From assembly GCA_020431405.1 (NCBI GenBank), contig JAGQIK010000373.1, positions 16,206 through 80,205 on the forward strand: a DNA stretch of 64,000 nucleotides, given 5' to 3'. Source of the stretch: Myxococcales bacterium (lineage in GTDB: Bacteria; Myxococcota_A; Polyangia; GCA-2747355). This document shows positions 19,097-29,251 of this stretch, piece by piece (the first letter of the stretch is position 1; each line of letters starts with the position of its first letter). The notes under the pieces were generated by a model. The model had not been told where the DNA came from and did not search any database. It saw nothing but the letters and a program-made list of their open reading frames with translations. The position numbers and the translations under genes are program-made.

Positions 19097-21673
19097 ATGG
19101 CCCACAGATTCGCCGCGAGAGGCATCGTCGCGGCGCACGGTTCGAAGCTCGCAGCGGCGCTCGTCGCTGCCGTGCTCGTCGCGACGCTCGCGCCGCCCGC
19201 TGCGGCGCAGATCAAACCGAAGATCTACATCCTCTTCGACACGTCGGGCAGCATGCTGCAGAACTCGTCGGGCACGTTTCAGGACGGCGACGGTTCGCCA
19301 CTCTGCAGCAACCGCGGCAACACGTCGCGCATCTACCAGCTCAAGACGGCGCTGTTCGACGTGCTGCAGGGCATCGGCGCCAGCGAGGTCGACTTCGCGC
19401 TGGCGACCTTCCCGATGTTCGTCGGTCCGATGCGCACGCCCTACTGCGCGCTCGGCCCCGGCTTGAGCGCCACGCCCTGCTCGGCGCCGCCGAGCTGCTC
19501 GGGTCACTACTACACGGCAGCATCGACGCTCTCGGAGAACCACCCCACCAACGAGGGGCGCTACGGCTGCAAGGTCTCGACGCACACGCCGGCGAGCCAG
19601 ACGCTGGCTACCTGCGCGACGGCCGCCAACTGTCCCTGGTACAACGGCTACAAGGCCGAGGTGTTGAAGGTCCCCTTCGGGCAGGCGCCCGAGGTGATCA
19701 TGAGCTACTTCGATCAGCAGGAAGACACCGGTTCGGTCGCGGTGTTGCAGAACCCCGAGGTGCGCGCCGGCAACGGCTGGTACACGCCGCTCGGCAAGAG
19801 CCTCTTTTACGCCTATGGCTACTTCCACCGCGAGGTGGTGCTGCCGGCGAGCGACTACCGCAAGAAGTGCGAGCGCATCGCCATCGCCTTCTTCACCGAC
19901 GGCGCCGAGACGTGCAACGAGACGACCAGCGACAACTTCTATCCCACCACCTGGGCGGCGCGCCTCAACACCGATCTCGGCGTGACGGTCAGCACGGTGG
20001 CCATCGACACCTCAGCCGGTCTGCTGAGCCAGATCGCGACCTCGGGCAAGGGCTCGTACTTCAACGTGTCGGGCAACGCCAACGCGCTCAAGACGGCGTT
20101 CCTCAACATCATCGCCAGCGCGCTGCCACCCAGCGAGACGTGCAACAACCAAGACGACGACTGCGACAACCTCGTCGACGAGGACTTCCCGCTCAAGGGC
20201 AAGCCCTGCAACAACGGACAGCTCGGCGCGTGTTTCCGTACGGGCGTCTACGTTTGCAAGTCCGATGGCAGCGGCGTGCAGTGCAACGCGCCGACTGTGC
20301 TCGGTGCGCCCGAGATCTGCGATGGCATCGACAACAACTGCAACGGCCAGATCGACGAAGGGCTGCCCAACTGCACGCCGTGTGCGCCGCAGCCGGAGAT
20401 CTGCGACGGCAAGGACAACAACTGCAACGGTCAGATCGACGACGGCGTGCCCACGGGCGCGTGCGGCACGAACATCGGCGAGTGCAAGCAGGGCACCCTC
20501 AAATGCGTCAACGGGATGTCGACGTGTGACGGCGCGGTCGGCCCGCAACCCGAGACCTGCAACAACAAGGACGACGACTGCGACGGGCAGGTCGATGGTC
20601 TGCTGCGCGCGTGTTACCCGTTCGCCACCGGCTGCGACCCCAATACGGGGACCTGTCAGGGGCAGTGCCGCCTCGGCCAGGAGACCTGCACGGCCGGCGC
20701 GTGGGGCAACTGCCAGGGCGCTGTCGGACCGAGCACCGAGATCTGCGACGGGCTCGACAACAACTGCGACGGCCAGATCGACGAGAAGGCGGAGTGTCCG
20801 GGCGGCTCGCAGTGCGTCAACGGCGAGTGCACGCAGCCGTGCACCCAGGGCGAGTTCGTCTGCAAGGCGGGCCAGATCTGCAAGGATGGCTGGTGCGTGC
20901 TCGACAAGTGCGACCGCGCCGAGTGTCACGCCAAGGGCTGGATCTGCGAGGCCGGCGAGTGTGTCGACCCCTGCAAGGGGGTGACCTGCGGCAAGTACGA
21001 AAAGTGCGAGCGCGGCGTTTGTGTCGACCAGTCTTGCTACAACCCGAGCAAACGCTGTCCGAGTGGCGAGCGCTGCATCCAGGGCGCTTGCCAGAAGGAT
21101 CCCTGTGCCGGCGTCAGCTGCGCGCAGACCGAGTTCTGCTCGAGCGGCAGCTGCGTCGCACTGTGCGACGGCGTGCAGTGTCCGAGCGGTCAGACGTGTC
21201 AGGTCGTCGACGAAGCGGGCACGCCAAAGACCAAGTGCGTGGACGACAGCTGCGCCGGGCTGGTCGCCTGCGGCGACGGCTCGATCTGCAAGGACGGGCG
21301 CTGCGTCAATGACCCCTGCCTGCCCGTCTCGTGCAGCGGCGGCGAGGTCTGCCGCGACGGCAAGTGTATCGAGGACGTCTGTGAGAAGGTCACCTGCCCG
21401 GCCGGCTACACCTGCAGCTTCGGCAACTGCGTACTGACGCAGCCGCGCCAGTCGCGCGACGTGCTCGCCACCGGCGCGGGCGGTATCGCGTGTCAGATCG
21501 GGGCGCGCGCGCCGCAGCTCGGCGATGTCCCGCTGTCGCTGCTCGTGCTGCTCGGCGTGGCGCTGCTCGCGTCGCGGCGCAGGAGATTCCAGCGCGGCTC
21601 GCGCCGCGAGGAATATCAGGTTGCTTCGACCGCTCACGCGGTGGAGCTGCGACACCATAAGAATAGGCGTTAA
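19097..21673 (+). CDS. Second vWA / MopE-repeat protein, altered C-terminal sorting tail
   Basis: 858 residues and a clear tandem paralogue of the preceding gene, nearly identical from the MopE repeats to the middle of the Cys-rich part. Seen: a signal peptide ending in PPAAA, vWA MIDAS FDTSGSM, the same MopE repeats, then GAGGIACQ, a hydrophobic helix (about 812-828) and SRRRR. It differs from its neighbour in having Ile where the first tail has a second small residue before the Cys, and in an extra hydrophilic stretch of about 25 residues after the Arg cluster. The ATG at 19097 follows AGAGGA. Inferred: a surface protein made together with its paralogue, possibly processed differently. Confidence 0.83.
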   Translation: MAHRFAARGIVAAHGSKLAAALVAAVLVATLAPPAAAQIKPKIYILFDTSGSMLQNSSGTFQDGDGSPLCSNRGNTSRIYQLKTALFDVLQGIGASEVDFALATFPMFVGPMRTPYCALGPGLSATPCSAPPSCSGHYYTAASTLSENHPTNEGRYGCKVSTHTPASQTLATCATAANCPWYNGYKAEVLKVPFGQAPEVIMSYFDQQEDTGSVAVLQNPEVRAGNGWYTPLGKSLFYAYGYFHREVVLPASDYRKKCERIAIAFFTDGAETCNETTSDNFYPTTWAARLNTDLGVTVSTVAIDTSAGLLSQIATSGKGSYFNVSGNANALKTAFLNIIASALPPSETCNNQDDDCDNLVDEDFPLKGKPCNNGQLGACFRTGVYVCKSDGSGVQCNAPTVLGAPEICDGIDNNCNGQIDEGLPNCTPCAPQPEICDGKDNNCNGQIDDGVPTGACGTNIGECKQGTLKCVNGMSTCDGAVGPQPETCNNKDDDCDGQVDGLLRACYPFATGCDPNTGTCQGQCRLGQETCTAGAWGNCQGAVGPSTEICDGLDNNCDGQIDEKAECPGGSQCVNGECTQPCTQGEFVCKAGQICKDGWCVLDKCDRAECHAKGWICEAGECVDPCKGVTCGKYEKCERGVCVDQSCYNPSKRCPSGERCIQGACQKDPCAGVSCAQTEFCSSGSCVALCDGVQCPSGQTCQVVDEAGTPKTKCVDDSCAGLVACGDGSICKDGRCVNDPCLPVSCSGGEVCRDGKCIEDVCEKVTCPAGYTCSFGNCVLTQPRQSRDVLATGAGGIACQIGARAPQLGDVPLSLLVLLGVALLASRRRRFQRGSRREEYQVASTAHAVELRHHKNRR

Positions 21674-21705
21674 GTATCTTGAGAGCTCACTGGAGACGAT
21701 CTGCG

Positions 21706-23331
21706 ATGAAGCGACTCGGCCTTGTGGCCCTCTGCGCGGCGCTGCTAAGCGTGGCCCCCGGCTGCGCACAGGATCCGTACAAGATCCCCAACACCGGTGA
21801 CGGCAACGGAGGCGGCGATGGCGCTGCCGACTTGAGCGTCGACCTGGCGCCGCCCGACGTGTTCTCGCCCGACGTGGGACCCGACATCAATCTCGCAGAT
21901 CTCAGCTACGACGCCTGCATCGCGCAGGTCGAGGCCTGCAACAACGCCGACGACAACTGCAACGGTCAGATCGACGAGGGCTACGACAAGCTCGGCGACG
22001 CGCGCTACTGCGACAACTGCAAGGGCTGCCAGCACCTGCTCGCGCTGCACGCGGTGCCGGGCTGCCAGGCTGGCAAGTGCGTCATCGCCAGCTGCGCGGC
22101 CGGCTACTACGACGTCAACAAGGACCCCAAGGACGGCTGCGAGTATCAGTGCACGCCGACGGGCGCGAGCGAGATCTGCGATGGCCTCGACAACGACTGC
22201 AACGGGCAGGTCGACGAGGGCGTCTCGCTGTCGATCAACATCTGCAAGACACAGGGCGCCTGCGCTGGCGCGACCGCCGCGTGCAAGGGCAAGGACGGCT
22301 GGGTCTGCCAGTACGGCCCCGACGTGGAGCTGCTGCCGTGCACGGCCGACGCGGATTGCGGCAACGGACAGAAGTGCGACATCGCCAAGGGCGTCTGCCC
22401 CAACGTGGTGCGCGTCGACGAGCAGCTGTGCGACGGCAAGGACGGCGACTGCGACGGCAAGGCCGACGATCCGTGGGACAGCCCCGGTCTTTCGACCAAG
22501 CTCGGCGACGAGTGCGAGGTGGTCAAGGCCTGCCCCAACGGCAACAGCGACTGCGACACGGCGGGTGGCTCGAGCTGCGTGAGCGGCATGTGCACGCCGA
22601 AGAAGGGGCGCTGCCGCGACGTCGGCAGCTACGTCTGCAAGGCCGACAAGAGCGGCCTCGAGTGCAAGCTCAAGACCGCGGGCGCGGCGCCGGGTGCCGA
22701 GACGTGCAACGGCATCGACGACAACTGCAACGGCATCGTCGACGACAACGTTACCGACGAGCAGTGGGTTACCGTTGGCGTCTTCCAAATCTTCAAGTAC
22801 GAGGCGAGCCGACCCGACGCCAACACGACAACCGCGGGAATCGAATCGGCGGGTCGTCCTTGCTCGGTGCCCAATCGGCTGCCGTGGGCGAACGTCACGC
22901 GCACCGAGGCGCTGGCGGCGTGCCAGCGCGTGGGTGGAAGGCTCTGCACCGTCGCGCAGTGGCAGCAGGCCTGCCGTGGTCCTTCGAACACCAACTGGCC
23001 CTATGGCAACACGTTTGACGGTTCGCGCTGCAACGGTCGCGCCTACGATCCCACTAAAGACGCACCACTCGTAACGCAGCTGCCTGCGCAGTGTGTCAGC
23101 CCGTGGCCGGCTGGTGCTGGAGGCGGCATCTTCAACATGAGCGGCAACGTCAAGGAGTGGGTTGTTACGGGCTTCTCGGGCGCCAACCCCACTGGCTACG
23201 AGCTCAAGGGTGGCGCCTACGACACGCCGAGCCTGGCCAACGCGGGCGCTGGTCTCTCGTGCTTCTACCAGTTGCCGGCGCCGGCCGCGTCGCTGCAGCT
23301 GCCCACCATCGGCTTCCGCTGCTGTAAGTAG
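21706..23331 (+). CDS. MopE-repeat lipoprotein with FGE-sulfatase-like domain
   Basis: 541 residues. Seen: a lipobox SVAPGC with lipidated Cys20; an Asp/Pro-rich spacer (about 30-70); three or four MopE-type motifs (for example CDGLDNDCNGQVDEG) spread over residues 75-350; and a C-terminal domain (about 355-541) with GGRLCTVAQWQQACRG, IFNMSGNVKEWV and a final IGFRCCK. The last set is the FGE/sulfatase-modifying-factor fold, also used in C-type-lectin-like binding proteins. The start at 21706 lies 33 bases after the second vWA gene, so all three may be co-transcribed. Inferred: a lipid-anchored surface partner of the two vWA proteins. The catalytic Cys arrangement of true FGE is not evident. 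Confidence 0.8.
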   Translation: MKRLGLVALCAALLSVAPGCAQDPYKIPNTGDGNGGGDGAADLSVDLAPPDVFSPDVGPDINLADLSYDACIAQVEACNNADDNCNGQIDEGYDKLGDARYCDNCKGCQHLLALHAVPGCQAGKCVIASCAAGYYDVNKDPKDGCEYQCTPTGASEICDGLDNDCNGQVDEGVSLSINICKTQGACAGATAACKGKDGWVCQYGPDVELLPCTADADCGNGQKCDIAKGVCPNVVRVDEQLCDGKDGDCDGKADDPWDSPGLSTKLGDECEVVKACPNGNSDCDTAGGSSCVSGMCTPKKGRCRDVGSYVCKADKSGLECKLKTAGAAPGAETCNGIDDNCNGIVDDNVTDEQWVTVGVFQIFKYEASRPDANTTTAGIESAGRPCSVPNRLPWANVTRTEALAACQRVGGRLCTVAQWQQACRGPSNTNWPYGNTFDGSRCNGRAYDPTKDAPLVTQLPAQCVSPWPAGAGGGIFNMSGNVKEWVVTGFSGANPTGYELKGGAYDTPSLANAGAGLSCFYQLPAPAASLQLPTIGFRCCK

Positions 23332-23370
23332 CGCCTCTGTCGGGCCTGGTCCGGCCCGCCGCGATCGCCT

Positions 23371-24747
23371 GTGAGCACCAGCCTCGTCATCGCGCTCGCC
23401 ACGCTGGCGGGCATGCTGCTGCTGTCGACGGTGCATCCGCCGGTCAGGCGGCTGTGGGTCACGGCGCTGGTCGGCGTCAAGTGGGCGCTGCTATGGCTGC
23501 TCGACTACTCGGGCCTGCGCGCGCAGCTGCTCGCCGAGCGCGGGCTCGAGCATCGCGTGCTCACTCGCCCGCGCCTGGTTCGGCTTGCCTTCGAGGATCT
23601 CGGCTCGACCTACGTCAAGCTGGGCCAGATCATCGCCTCGAGCCCGGGGCTCTTTTCGGCGGCGTACGTCGAGGAGTTTCGCAAGGTGCTCGACCGCGTC
23701 CGTCCGATCACCTTCGAGCAGGTGCAGCGTGTCGTGACGGACGAGCTCGGCGCGGCGGCGCGCGAGCTGACCATCGAGCGCGAGCCGCTGGCGTCGGCCT
23801 CCATCGCCCAGGTGCACGCAGCACGGCATCGCGACGGTCGCGAGCTGGTGCTCAAGGTGCAGCGTCCCCACATCGCCGATCGTGTGGAGGCCGACATGTC
23901 GATCATGCTCACCATCGCGCGCGCGGCCAATCGCGCCGTGTCGAGCATCCGCTTGGCCAACCCTGTCGGCGTGGTGCAAGACTTTCGCGACACGATCCGT
24001 TCGGAGCTCGACTTCAAGCACGAGGGCGAGAACAACGAGGAGTTCAACCGCATCATGCAGCGGCGCGGGCACACGCGCGTATGTGCGCCGAAGGTGCACT
24101 GGGATCTGACGACCAAGCGCGTATTGGCGATGGAGCGCCTCTACGGCGTCAACGTCGACGACGTCGAAGCGATCGAGCGCGCCGACCACGACGCCGAGGA
24201 GCTTCTGCTGCTCGGCATGCGCGCTTGGTTTCAGTGCGTGATGCTGCACGGCTTCTTTCACGGCGACGTGCACGCCGGCAACCTGATGTGGCTCGACGAT
24301 GGCCGCATCGGCTTTCTCGACTTCGGCATTGTCGGCCGCTTCTCCGAGGCGCAGCGCGTGTTGGTCACGCGCTACATCGTCGCCATGGCCACCGGCCAGT
24401 ACCGCGATCTCGCCGCGGTCGTGATGGAGATGGGCTCGGTGCCCGAGGACGTCGACATCGAGGCGCTCGCCGAAGACATGAAGCAGGCCTACGGTCCGCT
24501 GCGCGGCTTGAGCATGGGCCAGATCAACTACGGCGAGATCCTGCCCAACATCCTCGCCATGTCGCGACGGCATCGCGTGCGCCTGCCGCAGGAGTTCATC
24601 CTCATCATCAAGCAGGTGCTGTACTTCGATCGCTACGCCAAGCTGCTCGCACCCGACCTCAACATCTTCACAGACCCGCGCATGATGGGGCTCCTGCTCG
24701 CTGACGTGCAGCAGGTGTTGGCGCCGTCGGCGCGTGGCCCGGACTGA
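23371..24747 (+). CDS. AarF/UbiB/ABC1-family atypical kinase
   Basis: 458 residues. Seen: two N-terminal hydrophobic stretches; the family KxGQ motif (KLGQIIASSPGLF, about residue 88); an Ala-rich nucleotide loop ASIAQVHAA; the Lys in VLKVQRP; the catalytic loop FHGDVHAGNLMW; and the metal-binding FLDFGIVGRF. Known: the family is required for ubiquinone/isoprenoid-lipid homeostasis and has ATPase activity. A GTG at 23371 is the likely start. It lacks the two C-terminal transmembrane helices of E. coli UbiB. No other ubiquinone gene is adjacent, so I assign no symbol. Confidence 0.88.
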   Translation: MSTSLVIALATLAGMLLLSTVHPPVRRLWVTALVGVKWALLWLLDYSGLRAQLLAERGLEHRVLTRPRLVRLAFEDLGSTYVKLGQIIASSPGLFSAAYVEEFRKVLDRVRPITFEQVQRVVTDELGAAARELTIEREPLASASIAQVHAARHRDGRELVLKVQRPHIADRVEADMSIMLTIARAANRAVSSIRLANPVGVVQDFRDTIRSELDFKHEGENNEEFNRIMQRRGHTRVCAPKVHWDLTTKRVLAMERLYGVNVDDVEAIERADHDAEELLLLGMRAWFQCVMLHGFFHGDVHAGNLMWLDDGRIGFLDFGIVGRFSEAQRVLVTRYIVAMATGQYRDLAAVVMEMGSVPEDVDIEALAEDMKQAYGPLRGLSMGQINYGEILPNILAMSRRHRVRLPQEFILIIKQVLYFDRYAKLLAPDLNIFTDPRMMGLLLADVQQVLAPSARGPD

Positions 24748-24748
24748 C

Positions 24749-25354
24749 CTAGAACGTGATGGCGCCGGCGAGGCCGAGCGTGCGACCGCTCGTCTGGTCG
24801 TAGCGCAGCATAGGCGCGATGGCAAAACGGCGGCGCGCCTCGCGTCGCATGCGCGCGGCGGTCAGCGGCGCGTCGACGAGGTCCCAGATGGCGAGGCCGA
24901 CGGCGAGCATCGCGCAGCCCACCGATGCGCCGAGCCAGCCGCCGTGCACGCTGCCGTCGCTGGCCGACTCGCCGAGCGCCTTCGCCGCGAAGAAGACCGC
25001 CGAGCTGATCAGGGCCGTGCGGCCGGCGGCCGTGAGCAGCCCGCGTAGAGTGTTGCCGACGTAGAACTGGCCGATGCTCGGCCCGATGGCGAGGGCGCCG
25101 CCGGCGAGGATCAACGACGTGTAGAACATCGCCGGCGAGCCGAAGAGCAGGCTGGAAAAGAGGGTGCCGGCGGCCACCGACATCGGCACCATCGTCGTCA
25201 GGAGCGGCCCCACGAGCGCTTTGGCCGGGCTCGGCAGCCCGTCGATCTGGGCGAGCTGCGCCTCGGTGTGCAGCGCGAGCGCGCCGTTGGCGTGGGCGGT
25301 GGTGGTGCAAAAGGCAACTGCGAGGGCGATGGCAAACGGGATGACGTGCTTCAT
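24749..25354 (-). CDS. Hypothetical membrane protein
   Basis: 201 residues. Seen: a cleavable-looking signal (ending in TTAHA), three or four hydrophobic segments with small residues (about 45-75, 75-100, 110-130, 150-165), and the segment IGPSIGQFYVGNTLRGLL followed later by AIWDLVDAPLTAARM. This GQFYxGN...WDxxD pattern is shared by several poorly described membrane proteins of Bacteroidetes and Myxococcota (DUF5683-like). The tail ends in Phe, as in outer-membrane proteins. It ends one base after the convergent AarF gene. Function unknown. Confidence 0.65.
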   Translation of the reverse strand: MKHVIPFAIALAVAFCTTTAHANGALALHTEAQLAQIDGLPSPAKALVGPLLTTMVPMSVAAGTLFSSLLFGSPAMFYTSLILAGGALAIGPSIGQFYVGNTLRGLLTAAGRTALISSAVFFAAKALGESASDGSVHGGWLGASVGCAMLAVGLAIWDLVDAPLTAARMRREARRRFAIAPMLRYDQTSGRTLGLAGAITF

Positions 25355-25386
25355 GTCGGGCTCCTCGGTGGGTGGGGAGCCCTAGT

Positions 25387-25414
25387 GCAAGGCGGCGGCC
25401 AAGCCGCCGTGCAT
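25387..25414. promoter_or_regulatory. 28-bp imperfect inverted repeat
   Basis: TGCAAGGCGG pairs with CCGCCGTGCA across an 8-base loop, with one mismatch. It lies in the gap between two minus-strand genes (25355-25507), upstream of the membrane protein gene. No T-run follows on either strand, so a leader hairpin or operator is as likely as a terminator. Confidence 0.35.
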
Positions 25415-25507
25415 GAAAAGCGTATTTATTTCAGAAGGTAAGGTGGGTGGGCGATATGACAAGAATGTCGCGATAAGCGCCGCGAAGCGAGGTCGACAAG
25501 CGCACCG

Positions 25508-26569
25508 CTATGGACACTTGCCGTTAGCGCCCGCGGCGTAGATCGCGTTGACCTGCGTCGTGGTCAGCGCGCTGGTGAACACCGCGAGCTCGTCGATGTC
25601 GCCGTTGAAGTCGATAGGCACGCAGGTGTTGGGACACAGCGTCTGTCCGCCGATGCGCAGCATGTCTTCAGCGGGGAAGGTCAGCGTGCCCGTCACGCCG
25701 CTGTGCAGCGCGATGCTGGCGTCGAGCGCGCCATCGACGTAGAGGCGCAGCTGTGTGTTGGTCAGATCGCGCACGAAGGCGACGTGGTGCGCGTTGCCAT
25801 CGCTGATGGTGGCCGTGCCGTTGATCTGCTGGCTGCCGTTGAGGTCGGGTCCGCCCGAGTCGTCGTCGCGCAGCACGCCGCGCAGCTTGCCGCCGACCAG
25901 ATAGAAGCCCATCGACGCCGGCGATCCCGCCGTGCCGCCGGGACAGTTGAGCCCGCACTCGTACTGCGACGCGATGGTGACCTGCGTCGTCGCGGTGGTC
26001 TTGATCCAGGCCTCGACGGTGAAGGAGCCGCTGAAGACGTTGCCGAGCGCCGCGGGGATCTCGACGTAGTCGCCGCTGCCGTCGAACCTGAAGGCGTTGC
26101 CGACCACGCCGCTCGCGTAGGTGGTGTTGCCGCCGAGCGTGCCGTGATGGGCGCCGGTGGTCGAGTCGTTGGGGTTGTTCTCGCCGCGCCACCAGCCGAC
26201 CAGCCCCGCGGGCGCCGTGGCGCACAGCGGCATGGTGTCGGGCGCGATATCGGGCGCGATGTCCGGTGCGATGTCCGGCGTCACGTCCGGCGTCACGTCG
26301 GCTGCGATGTCCGGTGCGACGTCGGGCGCGATATCGGGCGCGATGTCCGGCGCGATATCGGGTGCCACATCGGGTGCGACGTCGGGCGCGACATCGGGCG
26401 TGGCGTCGAGGGCTTGATCGGGACCTTTGTCGACGCTGCTGTCGCGCCCCGTGTCGAGTCGCTGGTCGACACCCTTGTCGGCAGGCGCGGCGCTGTCGCC
26501 GCAGGCTGCGACGAGCGTCGCAGAGATGACGAGACAGCCGAGCACACGCAGCCTACGCCTACGCCTCAT
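25508..26569 (-). CDS. LamG-domain lipoprotein on a Pro-Asp repeat stalk
   Basis: 353 residues. Seen: an Arg-rich start and lipobox LVAAC (Cys23); a polar spacer with DKG and DQ motifs; a stalk of about 14 tetrapeptides of the form P-D-(V/I)-A (about 58-112); and a C-terminal concanavalin-like LamG fold (about 121-350) with GLVGWWRGENN, FDGSGDYVEIP, FTVEAWIKT and GDIDELAVFTSAL. Known: LamG jelly rolls bind carbohydrate or protein. AGGAAGG precedes the ATG at 26569 by about 7 bases. Inferred: a surface lectin held away from the outer membrane by the stalk. Confidence 0.85.
   Translation of the reverse strand: MRRRRRLRVLGCLVISATLVAACGDSAAPADKGVDQRLDTGRDSSVDKGPDQALDATPDVAPDVAPDVAPDIAPDIAPDIAPDVAPDIAADVTPDVTPDIAPDIAPDIAPDTMPLCATAPAGLVGWWRGENNPNDSTTGAHHGTLGGNTTYASGVVGNAFRFDGSGDYVEIPAALGNVFSGSFTVEAWIKTTATTQVTIASQYECGLNCPGGTAGSPASMGFYLVGGKLRGVLRDDDSGGPDLNGSQQINGTATISDGNAHHVAFVRDLTNTQLRLYVDGALDASIALHSGVTGTLTFPAEDMLRIGGQTLCPNTCVPIDFNGDIDELAVFTSALTTTQVNAIYAAGANGKCP
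26234..26398 (-). repeat. 12-bp tandem repeat coding P-D-(V/I)-A
   Basis: About 14 imperfect 12-base units inside the LamG lipoprotein gene, each coding Pro-Asp-Val/Ile-Ala, with Thr variants near one end. The units differ at synonymous and Val/Ile positions, so the array is old enough to have diverged, but copy-number change between strains is plausible. Confidence 0.85.
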
Positions 26570-26648
26570 ATCGATACCCTTCCTGTAACGTGATGCTGGC
26601 GCGAGTACATCACCGACGGCAAAAGTCGGCAACCTCGCCTACGGATCG

Positions 26649-28145
<1,497 letters not shown>

Positions 28146-28198
28146 GATGCGCATCGTACGGCTGACACTTTCGCCGGGCAAGGCGTGCAGGTCGGGCC

Positions 28199-29134
28199 TC
28201 AGAGGTGCACCCCGTCGCGCGCCGCATCGCCACGCGTCATCGCAGCCCCGGCGCTGCCCTTGGCCTCGCCGCGCGTGTCGAGCGTCAACACCAGCCCTTC
28301 GCGCGCCGCGCGCGCACCGGCGAAGCGTGCGCGCGCCGTCGCCTCGATGGCCGCCACCGCGTCGTCATCGCGCGTGGGGTCGTGATGAAAGAGCACCAGC
28401 GCGCGCGCGCGCGCGGCCTCGGCCAGCTCGCAGCCCTTCAGCCAGGTGCTGTGGCCCCAGCCGACGCGCTGCGGATATTCCTCGGGCGTGTACTGCGCGT
28501 CGTAGATCAACACGTCCGCGTTGGCGGCAAGCTCGAGCAGCGCCGCGTCGAGTCCGTGCTCGGGGTGCTCGGTGTCGCTGGCGTAGACCACCGCGCGGCC
28601 GGCGTGCTCGAGGCGATAGCCGATGGCGCCGCCCGGATGCGAGAGCGGCGCCGTGCGCACGGTGATGGCGCCGATGCGCAGCGTGGCGCCGGGGCGGATC
28701 GGCTCGAAGGAGAGGCGCGCGCCCATCACCTCGAGGCTCACCGGGAAGGTCGGCCCCGACATCTGCTTGGCCAGCGCGGCGTGCAGGTCGGCGGGGCCGA
28801 GCATGCGCACGCGGCTTCGCGGGTTATAGAGCGGCCCGCAGAAGGGTACGCCTTGGATGTGGTCCCAGTGCAGGTGAGAAAACAGCAGGTGTGCGTCGAG
28901 CGGCAGCGCACCATGCGCGGTGCCGAGCTGTCTCAGTCCCGAGCCGCCGTCGATGATGACGCGCTCGCCGGCGAGGTTGACCTCGACGCAGCTGGTGTTG
29001 CCGCCGACTTGGGCGGTGTGAGGTCCGGGGGAAGGGATGCTGCCGCGCACGCCCCAGAAGCGGACGCTGTCTGCGGCTTCGTTGGCTTCGTTGGCTTCGT
29101 TGCTAGCCGTGGTGGGGTTTTGCTGCTGTTTCAT
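28199..29134 (-). CDS. MBL-fold metallohydrolase
   Basis: 311 residues. Seen: VRFWGVRGSIPSPG followed by GGNTSCVEV, the opening of a bacterial MBL subfamily common near GAF and cyclic-nucleotide regulators; the metal motif HLHWDH (residues 87-92); a later SDTEHPEHG; and an FHHDPTRDD motif near the end. The N-terminus carries a perfect NEA triplet repeat (residues 12-20), probably disordered. AAGGAGG precedes the ATG at 29134 by 4-5 bases. It lies 53 bases from the GAF/sigma-54 regulator on the same strand. The substrate is unknown; phosphodiesterase-like activity is only an inference from fold. Confidence 0.85.
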   Translation of the reverse strand: MKQQQNPTTASNEANEANEAADSVRFWGVRGSIPSPGPHTAQVGGNTSCVEVNLAGERVIIDGGSGLRQLGTAHGALPLDAHLLFSHLHWDHIQGVPFCGPLYNPRSRVRMLGPADLHAALAKQMSGPTFPVSLEVMGARLSFEPIRPGATLRIGAITVRTAPLSHPGGAIGYRLEHAGRAVVYASDTEHPEHGLDAALLELAANADVLIYDAQYTPEEYPQRVGWGHSTWLKGCELAEAARARALVLFHHDPTRDDDAVAAIEATARARFAGARAAREGLVLTLDTRGEAKGSAGAAMTRGDAARDGVHL

Positions 29135-29251
29135 GATGCCTCCTTCGGCGCGTTCGCCAAGGAGACATCGCAAGAGTGATGCCACGCACAAGGGCGCGTG
29201 ATCGCGCCCGTGCGCACGCACGGCTGCACCAAAGCGGTGCAGCGCGTCGGC

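Noticed and set aside
16583..19828. A 1081-codon open frame on the minus strand antisense to the vWA genes
   Set aside because: High GC at third positions leaves the antisense frame free of stops; its product is a Val/Ala/Arg/Asp-rich mixture with no domain, while the plus strand has signal peptide, MIDAS, MopE and sorting tail.
17750..20800. Repeated DNA blocks as a possible CRISPR or transposon
   Set aside because: The repeats are coding MopE motifs and paralogous gene sequence; there is no short repeat with unique spacers of constant length and no transposase.
21745..23436. A 563-codon minus-strand frame over the MopE/FGE lipoprotein
   Set aside because: Same composition effect; no start signal or domain.
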